From the NCBI RefSeq assembly GCF_023091745.1, contig NC_068935.1, positions 6,147,744 through 6,211,743 of the forward strand: a stretch of 64,000 nt of DNA, given 5' to 3'. Position 1 is the stretch's first letter. Each line of letters begins with the position of its first letter. Shown here piece after piece: positions 19,055 to 32,140 of this stretch. This stretch comes from Budorcas taxicolor (taxonomy: Eukaryota; Chordata; Mammalia; Artiodactyla; Bovidae). The notes beneath the pieces are model-generated. The model was not told the DNA's origin. It saw only the letters and a list, made by a program, of their open reading frames with translations, and made no database searches. The position numbers were made by a program, and so were the translations under genes.

Positions 19055-21960
19055 AAGCTGTTTCTGTGCAAAACATTGCAAATTCCATCTCTTCCAAGAA
19101 TCCACCACAACTTAGTTTTCATATATTTTATTTCTGGACTTGTTTAATTCTTCTTTCAGTTTCTCTATATGTTCTTATCAACTATTTGCATCATTTTGTT
19201 TCAGATTATATATTTCCATGGGGGAAAGTTATGCAAGTTTGTTTCACCTTGGATTGAAATTGATAAACATCCCTATAAAGGAAACATCTGAGTGTTGTGT
19301 ACAAAGTGTGTCTGTGTGTGTGTGATCCCTATAACCTTGAAAATATTTATATTTCCTTTCAAGTATGCATCCAGACTCAAACTTCTATAAGGAGCAGATA
19401 TATAACAAAGATAATTAAAACATACATTTGATTCTAGGATGAATTCAGGGAGTATCAGGATTGGCTCAGACTATTATTTTGATCATTTGTTAATAGCGTG
19501 ATTTAATGTAACCAACATTCTGAGACCAAAATGGAAAAAACCCAGTGCCCTCTGCCATTACATATCTTCTTTCAGTTCAAATTAGTATACACTCCATTTT
19601 CATCATAACAGAGAGAAGTGGAAAGAATGGGTTTACTCATAGCCACAAATCAATATATAAACCCTGATCAATGGATGTGAAGCTTCTCTGGATATTTGAA
19701 ATATTTTTATGCATTTTGGCACACTGTATAGTAGGAAGTAATCCATTAAGTTTTAAAAAGGTGAAAGCCAATAAAGATAGGTTAGATGTCAAATTCTCAT
19801 ATCCCTTAGGCTTCTGGTTATGAGATCTAGCTTTTCTGTCTGCTTCTTTCAATTATCAACATGTGGATAATCTGAAAAGTCATACACGCACACACACACT
19901 CATTTTACATCTCTCTGTGTTTTCCATAGGGGCATTAAAAGCATCTTTACCTTAGGTTTACATTTCCTGAAAAAAGAAAATACAAATATTGACTCAGGAG
20001 TGTTATGATGATTAACCATTTGAAATCTGAAACTAGAAATCCTTAGACACTGTAGAGCTCTCCATATAACATATGTCATTTCTCGAAAAAGCAGAAGCTG
20101 AATATGCAACTAAACTTTGCTGGATGGGTAAAGCAGCTCCTTTTCATATGAGGGACTCTCGAAAATCTTGCTTTCCACATAGGAAGGCTTCACTGTGAGG
20201 CCATGAGTAGTCACAGGTTGCAGCTGTCACACTTTATCATATTAGAGCTAAATGAGATATCATAGCATAACATGAATTACTGACACATTTTTTAGTCTAT
20301 TCTTAACCTATGGCCAAGATTTATGGCTAGCATGACTACAAATCACAAGGTGACTTCTTCACTCAGAAACTTGTTCTGAAATATTGTTAGACCATAGCTG
20401 AACTGTGAAACAAAAACCTTGCAATTACCTACTCACCAGGGATGAGTACCAATCTGTGCCAAATGAGATGAACAGCAAACTCATGGGAAAGTATTTGCCT
20501 TACTTGTTGAGGCTATATTGTCATATTTAGTGTCTGAAACAAAAGATTCAGATCTTTGATTGCTAGCCAGGCTCTAGAAATGCTGTGCAGAGGTATAACT
20601 TCTCTGAAGGTGATGTCGATTTCTAGGGGCTTGGGAATACTCTATTCCCTTCTGAAGATTTTCCTCTTTGAACTCATTGTGGCACTAAGTTCATCTACTA
20701 AGATATCATCCCTGAAGGAATTTGAACTTGTGACTCAGGGAAGGGGAAGTTTGTAAAAAATTGTTACTTAGATTGCGAAATTATGCCTCTGGCTAGGACT
20801 GGTTCTTAAAAACACTGGTGTAAAATACAGATGGAAGAATAAGACCTAGTGGGTTAAAATGTGATTGACTATTTCAGTTGAGGGGAAACACGTGCTACCC
20901 TATATAGTCCTGCCAGGAGAATTGCTCAGAAAGTTAAGAAGTTATGAAAGATTTGTGCCTGCAGAAATTGAGTCAATTGTTCCACTGGGAATGTGGAGGG
21001 AAGGAAGAGATAATATTAAAACCTCAACATTCAGAAAAATTATTTTAGTTCTATATTATCCTGTAATTATTACAGCTCTGCAGGTCTCTACTTGTTCTGC
21101 AGTATCCTACATTTTTGCTGAATGGTTTAATACATCTGCAGTAAGAAAATGTGTAAAAAGGAAAAACTCAATGAATTTAATAATGTGTGGTTGGCTTGAC
21201 TGCCTTAGGAGAGGATTCTAAAAATATATAAATTATTTCAGGGTCACTTAAACTGCTAGCAAAGTCTCTAGCTATTGGTTAGAGTAATGAAGATTGAAGT
21301 CAGTCCCAAAATGACACCCCACTCCCCACCTAGAAAAAAATGAAAATGAAAGTTTGCAGCTCTGGCAGCATACATTTATTTATAAAAAGCTTAGAGAGCA
21401 GAATATCCAGAAACTGCGGGCATTTACACTCTGGAGATTGAAACTCAGGAAAAAAGTATTTTCTTGAGCCATAGGATGTCCCATTTGTGCAATTTTAATC
21501 TGAATGTGGATACCTGTATCCCAAACTTCCCATGTCTGTTTGAACAGGTGTTGAGCCACACAGCTTCTCAAAACCAGAATCCATTGTGTTAGAGAGTGGG
21601 TAGGATATTCCAAATAGGGATGGGAATTTCAGCCTTGAAGTTTCATATGGAAGGACCCTAGGCATTGTTTAGAATGACAGCAGGAAAAAAAGGTTCTTAG
21701 AATTCCTAAGTAGTAGCTCTGTGGGTTGGGTTTTCTGACTCCAAATCTCAGTGTAGTGTGAAAATTACCATGGGTACGAACCCTTCAAGTCCTTCCTGTT
21801 TGAAATCCAGAATCATCAGTTTGAAATGAAGATTAAAATTTAATCTATTTATGCATGTCAGCTTATACGGGAATGAAAGGTCTGCTCAATTTGTCCTGCT
21901 CAGGTTGGTATGGCAGGGAATCAAGTGATCCGTGACTCACCCTTCCCAGGACTGCCTGTG
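19055..21960. other. Single-copy sequence, no gene seen
   Basis: First part of the longest repeat-poor interval. Only short simple repeats (tgtgtg at 19309-19323; a cacacac run near 19884-19899). A 118-codon ORF at 20865-21221 (+) starts MTISVEGKHVLPYIVLPGEL; I recognise no domain, no Kozak-like start or splice context, and the length is within chance for this window. ORFs on the other strand at 19637-19852 and 19900-20109 are also without domains. Confidence 0.55.
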
Positions 21961-24582
21961 TGTGTATATATATATATACTTGGACAAAGAGTGAATAAGG
22001 ATCCTTAATACTTTAGATGTTTCTTAGAAACATGACTGAGTGTTCATTCTATAAGGTTGAGGTAAGGATAAGGCTTCTTTCTGCTGCCATCTTAAAAAAA
22101 AAAAGACAAACAAACCACTCTTTGGTTTCCCTGGAAATCAATTTTATTTGAATCTGAGGCCATTTTGAAGTGACTATTATGAAGGTACTAAGCACTATAT
22201 TGGAATAACTGCTCTACACTTCCTCTTCAAGAAAAAAAAAAAATTCAGATAAACTGCAATGCAGCCTGCAGACAGCTCTACTGCCACAGACAGAGGGAAC
22301 AAAGAGCTCCCATTGCCTGACCAGCTTTCTGCTGTAGAGGTTCAACTTGTATTGAATTGAGATCATTTTAAACTAACAGAGTTGACATAGCCAAGATTTG
22401 ACCAGTTTTTCATCTTCTCACAAACCCTGTGGAAGTATTTTTTTGTAAAAGAGGGTGACACTAGGTTTAACTTGAAAAAGTTTTTAAATACTTCTATTAT
22501 ATACACTGTTTCAGCAGTTTAAATTCAACAACAAAATTTCAGTGCTCTCCATTCCCTTTTCCTTGCCTGGTAGACATTTTAATTTCTCTAACTATGGTCC
22601 CATTTTTCATTTAGGTTTCCTAGCTTTTTAATGTGATGGTCATCTTCATATCTTAATAAAACAAAACTTGAATTATATGCACTACTGGGCAAGCATGACA
22701 TGACTTTTGCTAGCAGATGTAAGGTGTGAAAACCTGGGGGAGAATACTATTCAATTTAAGTTCCACTGAGCACACTGCAGTGCACTGGAAATGAGTTCAG
22801 TCTTAATGGCACTGAAAAAGGTAGAAGCAGGGAAAGGTGGAGATCACCGATTTGAACCTAATTAAAAAGACCTGATAAAAATGTTAGAAAGCCAGATGGT
22901 AAAGTCAGTTTCTTAGTACTGTGCTAGTCCAGGGATGGAATATGTTTAGCAGTTGACATTCTGCAAGGGTAGACTGATAATATCAGCAGCGAAACCAAAA
23001 GGATTTGTTAACACGGTTAGACTTTGAAAATGTTTTCATGCTTCTTTGTCTAAGTGGAAACAGCCAAAAGAAAAAAATGTGAAATCTCTATTTTAATCAA
23101 ATTCCCAAACTCTACAAGAGCTTCAAGTACTTGATTATTACTGAATATTTGCTACACTAATTTGAAAACTAAATACTAACATTGTTATAATGGCAAATAG
23201 TGGAGTGGAAATTCAGCACACTAGGATAGTTACCATACAATTTTATGAGAAAATAGTTCTTTAATTTTAAGAGTTAAACAATTGATGATTTGAAAACAGC
23301 ACTTGAATTAAAAGCACTTAAAAATGATATCCAAATTTAGGAAACTTCTGATTACCCCAAATCCAACCATTGAGAAATTAAAAATTTCATCTGAGCATAC
23401 AGTGTTAGATGGGTCTTTCTTGGATATTTTCATTGCCATGGCTTTAGACAATATCTCTATGTAAAACAAATCAAAATAATTAAGTCAGAAATTTCCTTTG
23501 CTTCCTACAGATCACTTTCTGTCATCAATGTATTGTTGCAAAGAAAAATGGGCAGAAACTTTCAGCTGACAAGTATTTATGTCTTGAGTGCTATTAAAAA
23601 TTAAATATAATTAGGAACCAAGTGAGCCATGTTTTGATATGTTTTATTTGGAAAAAGGAAGAATGTTTAAAAGGTGTCAGGTACCTATCTAGGGACAAAG
23701 AGAAGAAGAATGGGGGGAAAAGAGTGAAGAAAATGCAGGACTGTCTTGGGTGTCTAATTTTGCCACCAGAAATGAACATTTGGAGCATTGATTCACAGCT
23801 CTGATCTTCTTCAGTCTCTTTGTTCCTCTGTGATGTAACCGAATAATTTATAGGTAACTAAGGCTTCCAAAAGTGCCAGGAAAGAGTAAATAGATCTGTC
23901 TTTTTCTGGTGAATAGCAAACTACTAGTAATGCCTTGGATTTACAGTCTCCTTTTTACAAAGACCTCAGGGGGAAGACATTTTGTCACCCAATTCATCTG
24001 AAATAGTGAAGAGCCTTTAACAAAAAGTTTAGGTGGTGTCAGAGACATGGCTAAGGAGGTTTGTTGAATCCCAGGTTTCATAAAGTAAGATGTTAGCACT
24101 CACCTTCCAAATGGAACTCATTTGGTACCACAGTCTCTGAAAGCTTTCATAAATTCTCCCAGGGCAATGTGTTTCATTGACTATTGACAGGCACATTATT
24201 TGCTACCTTAGCAGTCCCACGACTATATGAACCACCAACAAATAACCTATCTAAGCTCTTCTACACCTGAGACATACTAATTGCTCAGGAAAATCCTTGT
24301 CAGAAAGTTCTTCATTGCTGCTGGACAAATAGGGGCTTTGCTCTTTTAGTTGGCAGTCACCATCTTGCCCAAAACTTTGTTTTCTCACCCAGTTTGGTTC
24401 TGTCTTCCAATTCTTTCTGTTGCATCTTTGAATTGCATTCATAGAATGTTTAGACTTTTAAATTGAATTTGCATATTTGATATTATTTATTTTCACTAAA
24501 AGTATTCCCACAGATATCCAATTATAGAATTTTGACTGAACAGATTGTTATACATACAAATGCTAAAATATGACCATTATTC
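21961..24582. other. Single-copy sequence, no gene seen
   Basis: Second part of the repeat-poor interval, with a short (TA)n at 21966-21978 and A runs at 22093-22105 and 22231-22244. No ORF longer than 64 codons. No recognised repeat. The absence of Bov SINEs over 19.1-26.0 kb contrasts with the dense insertions on both sides. Confidence 0.55.
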
Positions 24583-25849
24583 AGTTTTTTTTAAAAAAAT
24601 CCATTATATTGAGACATCACTTACACACAGTTAACTGCATAATAAAACTGTACAGTTTATTGCATTTTGACAGTTATGTACATCGTCAGAGTATTAGCAC
24701 AATCAAGATACATACCATTTCCATCACCAACAAAAGATTCCTCAGGCCACTTTGCAATTCATCCTTTATTTGCTCTCACCCAGGCAACTGATGATCTGCT
24801 TTCTGTTCCTCTAATTTAGTTTTTATTTTCTAGAGTTTCATATAAATAGAATAATACAGTATGTACTCTTTTTGACTTAACTCCTTTCATTTAGTATTAT
24901 CATTTTCCAATTCATTCATTTTGTTGGCATATTAATAGTTCATTCCTTTTTCTCCCCTATATGAATACTGCACAATTTATCTTTTAACTTCTTGAAGGGC
25001 ATTTGGGTTGTTTCAAGTTTTGGGCTATTACAAATAAAGCATCTATTAACATTTATATACAGGTTTTTGTATATATATATACTTTCATTTCACTTGGGTA
25101 AATACTTAGGAATGAAGTGGTTGAGTTTTATAATAGATATATTTTATATATTTTTAAGAAACTACCACATTGTCTTGCAAAATATTCTATATTTCATCCC
25201 CACAAGCAAGATATTAAATTATCAGTTGCTCCATATTTTCACAAAAACTTGGAGTTTTTTCCTTCAAGGTTTAGTCATTTTAATGTGTTAATTTGCATTT
25301 CCTCTGATGATTGATATATTGGGTATCTCTTCACATGCTTATTGGCCATCTGTGTTTATTCCTTTGTGAAGTATCTGTTAAAATATTTTATCCATTTTTA
25401 ACTTTTTAAGAGTTTTTTTATTATCAAGTTGTAAGAGCACTTTATATAAGCTGGATACAAGTTCTCTGTCAGATGTAAGTACTGGCTCTTTTGATAATCA
25501 AAGATTTTAAGCTTGATGAAGTTTAATTTACTAATTTTTCTTTTATGGTTATTGATTTCTGTGACCTGTTGGAAAAAAAAAATTGCCTACCCCAAGTCAC
25601 AAAGATTTTCTCTGTTTACTTCCAACATTTATGTTCCAGTTTTTTGTATTAAGATCTATAATTTATTTTGAGTGAATTTTTGAACATGAGTTAAGGTTCC
25701 GCATTAATTTTTTCCCCATATAGATATGCAGTTATAGCACTATTTGTTTTAAAGACTCTTGCTGTATTTAATTCCCTTGATACTTTAGTTAGTTTTTCTT
25801 TTTTAAAATTTTATTTTATTTGCTATTCTAGGATTTTTATTTTGTATTT

Positions 25850-26700
25850 AAGTTAATTTTTATTAAAATATAGTTGATTTACAATTCTGTGTTAGTTTCT
25901 GCTGTATAGCAAAGTGAATCAGCTATACATATACATATAACCACTCTTTTTTATTTTCCCATATAAGTCATTACAGAGTACTGAGTAGAGTTCCCTGTGC
26001 TATAAAATAGGTTCTTATTAGTTACCTATTTTATATATAGTAGTGTGTATATGTGGAGAAGGCAATGGCACCCCACTCCAGTACTCTTGCCTGGAAAATC
26101 CCATGGGTGGAGGAGCCTGGTGGGCTGCAGTCCATGGGGTCGCTAAGAGTCGGACACGACTGGGCGACTTCACTTTGACTTTTCACTTTCATGCATTGGA
26201 GAAGGAAATGGCAACCCCCTCCAGTGTTCTTGCCTGGAGAATCCCAGGGACGGGGGAGCCTGGTGGGCTGCCGTCTATGGGGTCGCACAGAGTCGGACAC
26301 GACTGAAGCGACTTAGCAGCAGCAGCAGCAGTGTGTGTATGTCAATCCCAACCTCCCAATTTATCCCTCCTCTCCTCTTTCCCCCTTGGTAACCATAAGT
26401 TTGTTTTCTACATCTGTGATTCTATTTCTGTTTTCTAAATAGGTTCACTTGTACCTTTTTTTTTTTTTTTAAGATTCCACATGTAAGTGATATTCTATGA
26501 TATTTGTCTTTCCCTGTCTGACTTTACTCAGTGTGATTATCTCTAGGTCAATCTCTGTCAGTACAAATGGCATTATTTTGTGCTTTTTTATGGTTGAGTA
26601 TATATATATATTTCATTGTATATATGTACAACATCTTCTTTATCCATTCCTCCGTTGGTAGACATTTAGGTTGCTTCCTTGTGGTTTGCTACTTTTGCTG
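25850..26700 (-). mobile_element. Artiodactyl-type L1 3' end, nested in L1M
   Basis: 'tagttgatttacaattctgt', 'tctgctgtatagcaaagtg', 'agttccctgtgctataaaat', 'cctcccaatttatccctcc' and 'attccacatgtaagtgatat' are the antisense order of an L1 3' region that is common in artiodactyls. It interrupts the older L1 and carries a Bov-A2 of its own. Boundaries approximate; no TSD resolved. Confidence 0.75.
26055..26329 (+). mobile_element. Bov-A2 SINE, third nesting level
   Basis: Well-preserved two-unit copy with a (cag)n tail. TSD agtgtgtatatgt (26042-26054) and agtgtgtgtatgt (26330-26342), 12 of 13 identical. It lies in the younger L1, which lies in the older L1. Confidence 0.96.
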
Positions 26701-27420
26701 AAAAATATTTTAACCATATATATGGGGCTATTTATGGACTACTTTTTGTCCTTTGATCAGATTACTTATCTTTTCTTTTGCATCACACTCAATTACTCTT
26801 GCTTTATAGTAAAGCTTGAAATCAGGTAGCATAAGTTCTTTAATTTTTTTTACCCCTTTAAAAATTGGTTTGACAATTCTAGGTCACGTGCATTTTCATA
26901 TACACTTAGAATCAACTGGCAATCTCTACAAAAAATTCCCTACTGGAATTCAAATTTAGATTGTGTCAAGTCTACAGTCTAATTTGGGAAGAATTGATAT
27001 CTTAACAACATTACATTTTCCAGTCCATGTCAGTGGTTCTCTCCATTTAATTTCTCTCAGTAGTTTTCAGTGAGGAGATGTCTCACCTGCTTTGTTAGAT
27101 TTATTCCCCAGTTTTTTATGTATGAGAAGAGGAGCTGCTGTCAAATGATTTTTCAAAATTTTATTTTCTTCTCATTTTCTAGTATACAAAAACAGAATAA
27201 ATTTCTGGATATTTCCTTTCTATCCTGTGATCCTGCTAGATTCATTTGTGAGTTCTGTTAGTTGTTTCGTATATTCTGTAGGGTTTTCTGTATAAACAAT
27301 AGTGTCATCTGGTAACAGAGACAGTTTTACTTCTTTCATTCCAATGTGTATGTCTTCTATTTCTTTTATTTGTCCTATTCCAATAGCTGAGGCTATCAGT
27401 ATAACACTTAGGGGAAAGCG

Positions 27421-27556
27421 ATGGCATCACCTATGCTATGGACATGAGATTGAGTAGGCTCTGGGAGTTGGTGATGGACAGGGAAGCCTGGTGTGCTGCA
27501 GTCCATGGGGTCACAACGAGTCAGACACGACTGAACAATTGAGCTGAACGAAACTG
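27421..27556 (+). mobile_element. BovB 3'-end fragment in L1M
   Basis: 'gatggcatcacctatgctat', 'ggacatgagattgagtaggc', 'gtgtgctgcagtccatgggg' and the ending 'ctgaacgaaactga' are the last 135 bases or so of BovB in sense. L1 sequence flanks it on both sides. Opposite orientation to the BovB 135 bases downstream. Confidence 0.85.
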
Positions 27557-27691
27557 ATTAAATATGTTGTTCAGTTTTAGTTTTTTTATAATGGATGAAG
27601 TTAATCAAATTGCCAAATCAGAGAGTTTTTTCCCTATTCCTAGTTTCCTGTGAGTTTGTTTCTTTTTGTTTTTAATCATGAATTGTTATCA

Positions 27692-29007
27692 GTTCAGTTC
27701 AGTTCAGTTGCTCAGATGTGTCCAAGCACGTGGACTGCAACCCCGTGGACTGGACCCCATGGACTGCAGCACGTCAGGCCTCCCCGTCCATCACCAGCTC
27801 CTGGAGTTCACTCAAACTCATGTCCATTGAGTCAGTGATGCCGTCCAACCATCTCATCCTCTGTTGTCCTCTTTGCCTCCCATCTTCAATCTTTCCCAGC
27901 ATCAGGGTCTTTTCTAATGAGTCAGCTCTTCGCATTAGGTGGTCCAAGTAGTGGAGTTTCAGCTTCAGCATCAGTCTTTCCAATGAATACTCAGGAATGA
28001 TTTCGTTTAGGATGTACTGGTTGGATCTCCTAGCAGTCCAAGGGACTCTCAAGAGTTTTCCCCAACACCACTGTTCAAAAGCATCAATTCTTTGGTGCTG
28101 AGATTTCTTATATTTCAACTCTCACACCCATACATGACTACTGGAAAAACCATAGCTTTAACTAGACGGACCTTTGTTGGCAAAGTAACATCTCTGCTTT
28201 TTAATATGCTGTCTAGGTTGGTCAGAACTTTTCTTCCAAGGAGCAAGCATCTTTCAATTTCATGGCTGCAGTCACCATCTGCAGTGATTTTGGAGCCCAA
28301 GAAAATAAAGTTTGCCACTGTTTCTAGTGTTTCCCCATCTATTTCTCATGAAGTGATGGGACCAGATGCCATGATCTTAGTTTTCTGAATGTTGAGCTTT
28401 AAGCCAACTTTTTCGCTCTCCTCTTTCACTTTCATCAAGAGGCCCTTTAGTTCTTCTTCGCTTTCTGCCATAAGGGTGGTATCATCTGCATATCTGAGGT
28501 GATTGATATTTCTCCCGGCAATCTTGATTCCAGTTTGTGCTTCTTCCAGCCCAGCGTTGCTCATGATGTACTCTGCATATAAGTTAAATAAGCAGGGTGA
28601 CGATATACAGCCTTGACGTACTCCTTTTCCTATTTGGAATCAGACTGTTGTTCCATGTCCAGTTCTCACTGTTGCTTCCTGACCTGCGGTTTCTCAGGAG
28701 GCAGGTCAGGTGGTCTAGTAGTCCCATCTATTTAAGAATTTTTCACAGTTTATTGTGATCCACACAGTCAAAGGCTCTGGCAGAAGTAGATGTTTTTCTG
28801 GAACTCTCTTGATTTTCAATGATCCAGGGGATGTTGGCAATTTGATCTCTGGTTCTTCTGCCTTTTCTAAATCCAGCTTGAATATCTGGAAGTTCATGGT
28901 TCAGGTACTGTTTAATCCTGGCTTGGAGAATTTTGAGCATTACTAGCGTGTGAGATGAATGCAATTGTGCGGTAGTTTGAGCATTCTTTGGCATTGCCTT
29001 TCTTGGG
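27692..29007 (-). mobile_element. BovB LINE, 5'-truncated, nested in L1M
   Basis: About 1.3 kb of BovB 3' part in antisense, starting from the tandem 'agttcagttcagttcag' tail. A perfect 12-base TSD, gaattgttatca, lies at 27680-27691 and 29008-29019, and the interrupted L1 ('tttaatcatg' to 'aaatgttctcaaatcc') joins across it. Truncated in the reverse transcriptase finger region. Confidence 0.95.
27774..28564 (-). pseudogene. BovB reverse-transcriptase and C-terminal remnant
   Basis: Three minus-strand segments in shifted frames. 28346-28564 has INHLRYADDTTLMAESEEEL with the YADD active site and the following helix. 28115-28318 has FIFLGSKITADGDCSHEIER and RDVTLPTKVRLVKAMVFPVV. 27774-28118 has WCWGKLLRVPWTARRSNQ and MRWLDGITDSMDMSLSELQE, the conserved C-terminal region. 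A further finger-region piece is readable at 28743-29030 (FRKGRRTRDQIANIPWIIEN). Each segment is well conserved, so the copy is fairly young, but the frameshifts and the missing endonuclease make it inactive. Confidence 0.88.
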
Positions 29008-30999
29008 GAATTGTTATCAAATGTTCTCAAATCCTTTTTCTATTATCTACTGGAATATTATGTTTTTTTTTTCCCCCTTAGCCTGTTAATGTGGTGTAAT
29101 ATATGGATTTATCATTGAATGTTAAAGTAACCTTGCATCCTGAGATAAAGCAAGCTTAGTCATTGTGTTATCTTTTCAATATATCATTGGATTTGGTTTG
29201 CTAATATCTCGAAGGATTTTTGCACTTACATTTATGAGAGATACTAGTCTAAAATTTTTTTCTTCTATTTTGGTAATATTTTATTTGGTTTGTGGTATCA
29301 AGGTTATGCTAGCTTCAAAAATCAAGTTAACAGAATCTCTCTAGTCTATGCTTTAAAAAATGTCTGTTTTACCTTATCAAATTTAGTAAGTTGTATAACT
29401 TAAAGACTTGTCCATTTAAAATAAAATATTGAAATTTTAAAATTAAATTCTAAAAATCATTCACAAAATTTTAATTTATCTTCTCATGTCTCTTGGACAT
29501 AGATTGATAGCTTCTTTTTCATTCTTGATAATGACTTGCATTTTCTTTCTTTTTTTCTTAATTGACATAGCTAGAATTTTATTAATTTTGTTGATCTTTT
29601 CATATAACCAGCTTTTGGCTTTGTTATTTTTCTGTATTCTCTGTTGTGTTTATTTTTGCTGTCATCTTTATCTCCTTTCTTCTACTTACTTTTGATTTAC
29701 TTTCTTTTTAATTTTTTAGCATCTTTAGGTAAGTTTATGTTTTTTCTTATTTTCTAATGTAAGCCTTTAAAATGATAAATTTTCTTTTAAACACTGTGTC
29801 TTGACATGTTTTATTTTTATCATTCAGTTAGAAAGCATTTTTATTTTTCTCATTTTCTTTATGATTTCTTATTTAGCTCATGCATTACATAGGATCATCT
29901 TGTTTGAGTTCCAAATATTTGAGAATTTTGTAGATTCTTGTTATTTCTAATGTAATTCTGTTGTACCCAGAGACTATGATTTCAATTCTTTGAATATATA
30001 TGCTTTGTAGAGATATACTTTATGGTCATACATAAATGTATGTGTGTGTAGTGAATGTACCATGTACATATGAAAAGAACGTATATTTTGGCATTACTGG
30101 GTGTTGTATTCTATAAATATCAATTAGGTTTACTTGGTTGATATTATTCTTTAGATCCTAGATGTTTAAACTGACTTTGTCTAGATAGTCTATCAATACG
30201 GAAAGAACAGTGTAAAAATCTTCTACTTGAATTATCTTTTTCTCTCAATTTTGTTGATTCTTGCTTCATGGATTCGAAGTTTTGCCATTAAGAAAATTTG
30301 TATTTACAATATTTTTCTGACAAACTGATTATATTATCATTGTAAAGTTTGCTTCTTTACCTTTAACAATACTCTTTCTCTTAAAATTTCTTTTAGCTGA
30401 TATCAGTATAGCTACTGTGGCCTTCTTATGCTTACTGTTTGTATGATATATCTTTTAAATCTATTCTTTCTACACTTCTGTATCAGATTTAAAGTATGTA
30501 GTTATAGACATTAAAAGTGTGTATGTTTAAGACAGGGTCTTGGATTTTTAGCATTTTTTCATAATCTCTTTTATTTGGAGTGTGTCAACTATGATCATTT
30601 AATGTAGTTACTAATATGGTCATCTTTAGATCTTCTATTTTACTATTTGGTCTTTGTATGATCCCTCTTATTTTTGCCTTTCTGTTTTTACTGCTCTGTC
30701 TTCTTTTAGATTATTTTAATACATTTTAGAATTTTATTTGAATTTATCTATTAACTTTTAAACATCTTTTAAAATTTTTTAGTAATTCTAGAAATTACAA
30801 TATACATTCTGAAGTTGTCACAGCCTTCAAAGGATTAATATTTTACTATTATGTTGGTGCAAAAGTAACTGAAGTTCTTGCATTGTTAAAATTTGCCATT
30901 TGATATTGGGATACATTGCAAATAAATGTGATTATGTTATACATCACTTTAAGGCACATTTCTTGCTTTATATTTTTTTTTTTGCTAATGACATTGTGC

Positions 31000-31208
31000 T
31001 TGCGTGTGCAAAGTCACTTCAGTTGTGTCTGACTCTTTGTGACCCCACTGGACTGCAGCCCCCAGGCTCTTCTGTCCATGGGATTCTCCAGGCAAGAATA
31101 CTGGAGTGGGTTGCTGTGCCCTCTCCTGAGGATCTTTCCAACCCAGGGTTGGCACCCACGTCTCTTATGTCTCTTGCATCTGGCAGGCGGGTTCTTTACT
31201 ACTAGTGT
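31000..31208 (-). mobile_element. Bov-tA SINE inside the mariner
   Basis: Antisense copy with an extra 'cttatgtctcttgcatctgg' variant in the head region. No clear TSD. Mariner sequence on either side is not contiguous: part of the coding region around the insertion is missing, so a deletion came with or after it. Confidence 0.9.
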
Positions 31209-31214
31209 CACCTG

Positions 31215-32140
31215 TGAATTTGAGTGGACTTTTTGATCTGAGTTCAAAATGGGTCATAAAGCAGCAGAGAAAACTTACCATATGAACAGCACATTGGAAC
31301 TGCTAACGAATGTAGGGTGGAGATGAGAGGCTTGAAGATGGGGAGTGTCATGACTGGCCATCCGAAGTTGACAACAACCAATTGAGAGGTATCATCAAAG
31401 CTGATTCTCTTACAACTATATGAGAAGTTGCTGAAGAACTCAACATTGACCATTCTATGGTACTTTGGTATTTGAAGCAAATTGGAAAGGTGTAAAAGCT
31501 TGATAAGTGGGTGCCTCATGAGCTGACTGAAAAAAAAAAATCATTGTTTCAAAGTGTCATCTTCTCTGTTTTGTGTACATGCAAAAACAACAAACCATTT
31601 CTTGATTGGATTATGATCTGCAACAAAAAGTGGATTTTATATGGCAACTGGTGATGATCAACTCAGTGGCTGGACTGAGAAGAAGCTCCAAAGCACTTTC
31701 CAAAGCCAAACTTGCACTAAGAAAAGGTCATGGTCACTGTTTGGTGGTTTGCTGCCCGTCTGATCCACTACAGCTGTCTGAATCCCAGCAAAACCACTAT
31801 ATCTGAGAAGTATGCTCAGCAAATCACTGAGATACACTGAGAACTGCAAGGCCTGAAGCTGATATTGGTCAACAGAATGGGCCCAGTTCTTCTCCACAAC
31901 AATGCCCTACCTTCTGTCCTACGACCAACGCTTCAAAAGTTAAATGATTTGGGCTATGATGCTTTTGTCTCCACCATTTTCACCTGACCTCTCACCAATC
32001 AACTACAACTTCTTCAAGCGTCTCAACAACCTTTTGCAGGGAAAATGCTTCCACAACCATTAGGATGCAGAAAATGCTTTCCAAGAGTTCCTCAAATCTC
32101 AAGGCACAAATTTTTATGCTAAAGGAATAAACAAACATTT
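31215..32140 (+). pseudogene. Mariner transposase remnant
   Basis: Translation across frames recovers, in order, SKWVIKQQRK, the helix-turn-helix and linker-like DKWVPHELTEK, and then the catalytic domain blocks: CNKKWILYG (31619-31645), VLLHNNALP (31889-31915) and FSPDLSPINYNFF (31977-32015). At the three positions where the family has catalytic Asp (CDEKW, HDNA, SPTDY, as I recall them), the codons here are all aac (31622-31624, 31898-31900, 32001-32003), which is Asn. The third is in another frame from the first two, and several stops (tga, tag) interrupt. Dead copy; no intact ORF beyond 66 codons. Confidence 0.82.

Noticed and set aside
20865..21221. 118-codon ORF in the repeat-free interval
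   Set aside because: No recognisable domain, no supporting splice or start context, and one ORF of this size is expected by chance among six frames of 64 kb. Kept only as a note in the interval entry.
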